6,500 nt of DNA, taken from the NCBI GenBank assembly GCA_021203705.1, contig JAJQAR010000057.1:1-6500 (forward strand). Reading direction: 5' to 3'. A model generated the notes under the pieces. That model made no database searches. It was not told the origin of the DNA and saw only the letters and a program-made list of their open reading frames with translations. Both the position numbers and the translations under genes were made by a program. This DNA is from Prevotella sp. GTDB lineage: Bacteria > Bacteroidota > Bacteroidia > Bacteroidales > Bacteroidaceae. Positions 5,486-6,500 of this stretch are shown here, in pieces; within the stretch, counting starts at the first letter, position 1, and each line of letters opens with the position of its first letter.

Positions 5486-6500
5486 TTTATATATTGTTTT
5501 TGATTATTTTCGGTGCATAATTCAATAACGAAGGGTTTTGGTTGGAGGTTGCGGTCGAAGAAGAGGGGATAATCCATACGTCCGTGCATAGGATAATCGT
5601 TTCTCCAGGAAACATCGTCAGACACGCCCCATGCTGTTACACGGGAGATGACATCGGAATGTTTCAGGAACAGATTGAAGAACATCTTCATGCGCTTGTT
5701 CCACTTTCTGCTGACCTTTTCTGGCAAGCCGTCAGGGTAGGGGTTCATCTTCTTGTTATACTTTACTATGTCAGAGACATTCGCCGACTGACTGATAGTA
5801 GGGAGCGCACTCATATCCCATTCAGTAATCATTACATTGACACCAGCATCACCAAAAGCGACAATGCTTTTCTCAAACTGCCTGACATTAGGATAGTTCA
5901 TGCCCATGTGTCCCTGCATACCGACAGCATCAATGCGCAGTCCTTTCTCCTTGAGAGAGCGGACTAGGCTCACCACAGCAGCACGGTGTTTCGGGAAATT
6001 CATGCCATAATCGTTGTAATACAGTTCCGCATCAGGGTCAGCCTCGTGAGCATATTGGAAAGCAAGAGGGATGTAATCCTCGCCCAAAATTTCATAAAAC
6101 TTACTCTTGCGGTATTCGCCATTTTCGAGAAAAGCCTCGTTGACCACGTCCCAGCCATGAATTAGCCCCTTGTAACGCCCCACGACAGTATAGATATGCT
6201 CTTTCATGCGCCGTTTTAGGATTTCGGCGGAAATTTGATTGCCATCCTTGTCAACAAAAAACCAAGGAGCGCACTGGGAATGCCAGATTAGGCAATGTCC
6301 GATGATAGCCATGTCGTGAGCAATGCCGAAATTCACGAATGAGTCGGCGGCAGCGAAATAGTAACGGTCTTCCTCGGGATGAATATTCTCGCATTTCATG
6401 CAATTTTCGGGAACGATGGAATTGAAATGGCGGGTTACAAGGGTGAGAGAGACAGTGTCGGGGTCGGAAATTTGGCGGTCGTTGACGGCAACACCAATGA
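5482..6500 (-). CDS. xynA: GH10 endo-1,4-beta-xylanase, N-terminus cut by window edge
   Basis: Open frame of 338 residues continuing past the right edge. The ATG at 6399 is internal, because the upstream codons read [10 protein letters not shown]…[18 protein letters not shown], the standard first strand and helix of the GH10 (beta/alpha)8 barrel. Perhaps 30-50 residues, including any signal peptide, are missing, so location cannot be judged. Key motifs: [23 protein letters not shown] with the acid/base Glu (codon 6136-6138); [19 protein letters not shown] with the nucleophile Glu (codon 5821-5823); and [16 protein letters not shown] followed by [13 protein letters not shown]. It cuts internal beta-1,4 links of xylan and feeds oligosaccharides to the GH43 product of the next gene. 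The visible part has only the catalytic domain and ends soon after the barrel, with no C-terminal sorting tail. The TGA stop overlaps the GH43 ATG. Confidence 0.95.
   Translation of the reverse strand, partial: IGVAVNDRQISDPDTVSLTLVTRHFNSIVPENCMKCENIHPEEDRYYFAAADSFVNFGIAHDMAIIGHCLIWHSQCAPWFFVDKDGNQISAEILKRRMKEHIYTVVGRYKGLIHGWDVVNEAFLENGEYRKSKFYEILGEDYIPLAFQYAHEADPDAELYYNDYGMNFPKHRAAVVSLVRSLKEKGLRIDAVGMQGHMGMNYPNVRQFEKSIVAFGDAGVNVMITEWDMSALPTISQSANVSDIVKYNKKMNPYPDGLPEKVSRKWNKRMKMFFNLFLKHSDVISRVTAWGVSDDVSWRNDYPMHGRMDYPLFFDRNLQPKPFVIELCTENNQKQYIK

Noticed and set aside
5542..5967. 141-codon plus-strand open frame opposite GH10
   Set aside because: It is the complement of conserved GH10 barrel sequence, including the nucleophile region, with no independent support.

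Overview
The window looks like chromosomal DNA of a gut or rumen Bacteroidota, most likely Prevotella or a close relative. Four things point there: AT-rich intergenic DNA, promoter boxes matching the Bacteroidota -7 consensus TAnnTTTG, plant cell-wall glycosidases that read like Prevotella/Bacteroides enzymes, and a secreted protein ending in a type IX secretion (T9SS)-like sorting tail (…GIYIINGRKVVVR). These are judgements from recalled families; no search was run.

Layout, left to right. (1) 1-2046, minus strand: a secreted GH127/GH146-type beta-L-arabinofuranosidase, cut by the left edge (682 codons visible). (2) 2047-2370: a divergent intergenic region with the promoter of gene 1 and a perfect 30-bp palindrome that contains a -7 box for the next module. 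(3) 2371-2878, plus strand: a Phd/YefM-type antitoxin and a RelE/ParE-type toxin, overlapping by 11 bp. The toxin reading frame continues after its stop codon for 17 family-like residues, which suggests a recent nonsense truncation. (4) 2941-2979: a strong bidirectional terminator. (5) 3057-4160, minus strand: a secreted protein with two copies of an approximately 136-residue beta-rich, carbohydrate-binding-like domain and a sorting tail. The two copies are encoded by 409-bp direct repeats with no base difference. (6) 4161-4465: a regulatory intergenic region with a promoter, dyads and a cluster of TTGCCAT motifs. (7) 4466-5485, minus strand: a GH43 (subfamily 1-like) beta-xylosidase. (8) 5482-6500, minus strand: a GH10 endo-xylanase, cut by the right edge, sharing an ATGA stop/start with the GH43 gene.

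How it fits together: GH10 cuts the xylan backbone, GH43 trims xylo-oligosaccharides to xylose inside the cell, and the GH127/146 enzyme would remove beta-L-arabinofuranose from arabinose-containing side chains. The repeat protein may hold polysaccharide at the cell surface. The main new observation is that the promoters of the GH127/146 gene and the repeat-protein gene share one architecture. Each has an identical TAATTTTG box and a TGTAACA-N14-TGTTAC dyad at exactly the same distance, although the toxin-antitoxin cassette lies between the genes. This suggests control by one unknown regulator. No RNA genes, CRISPR arrays or insertion sequences were seen.
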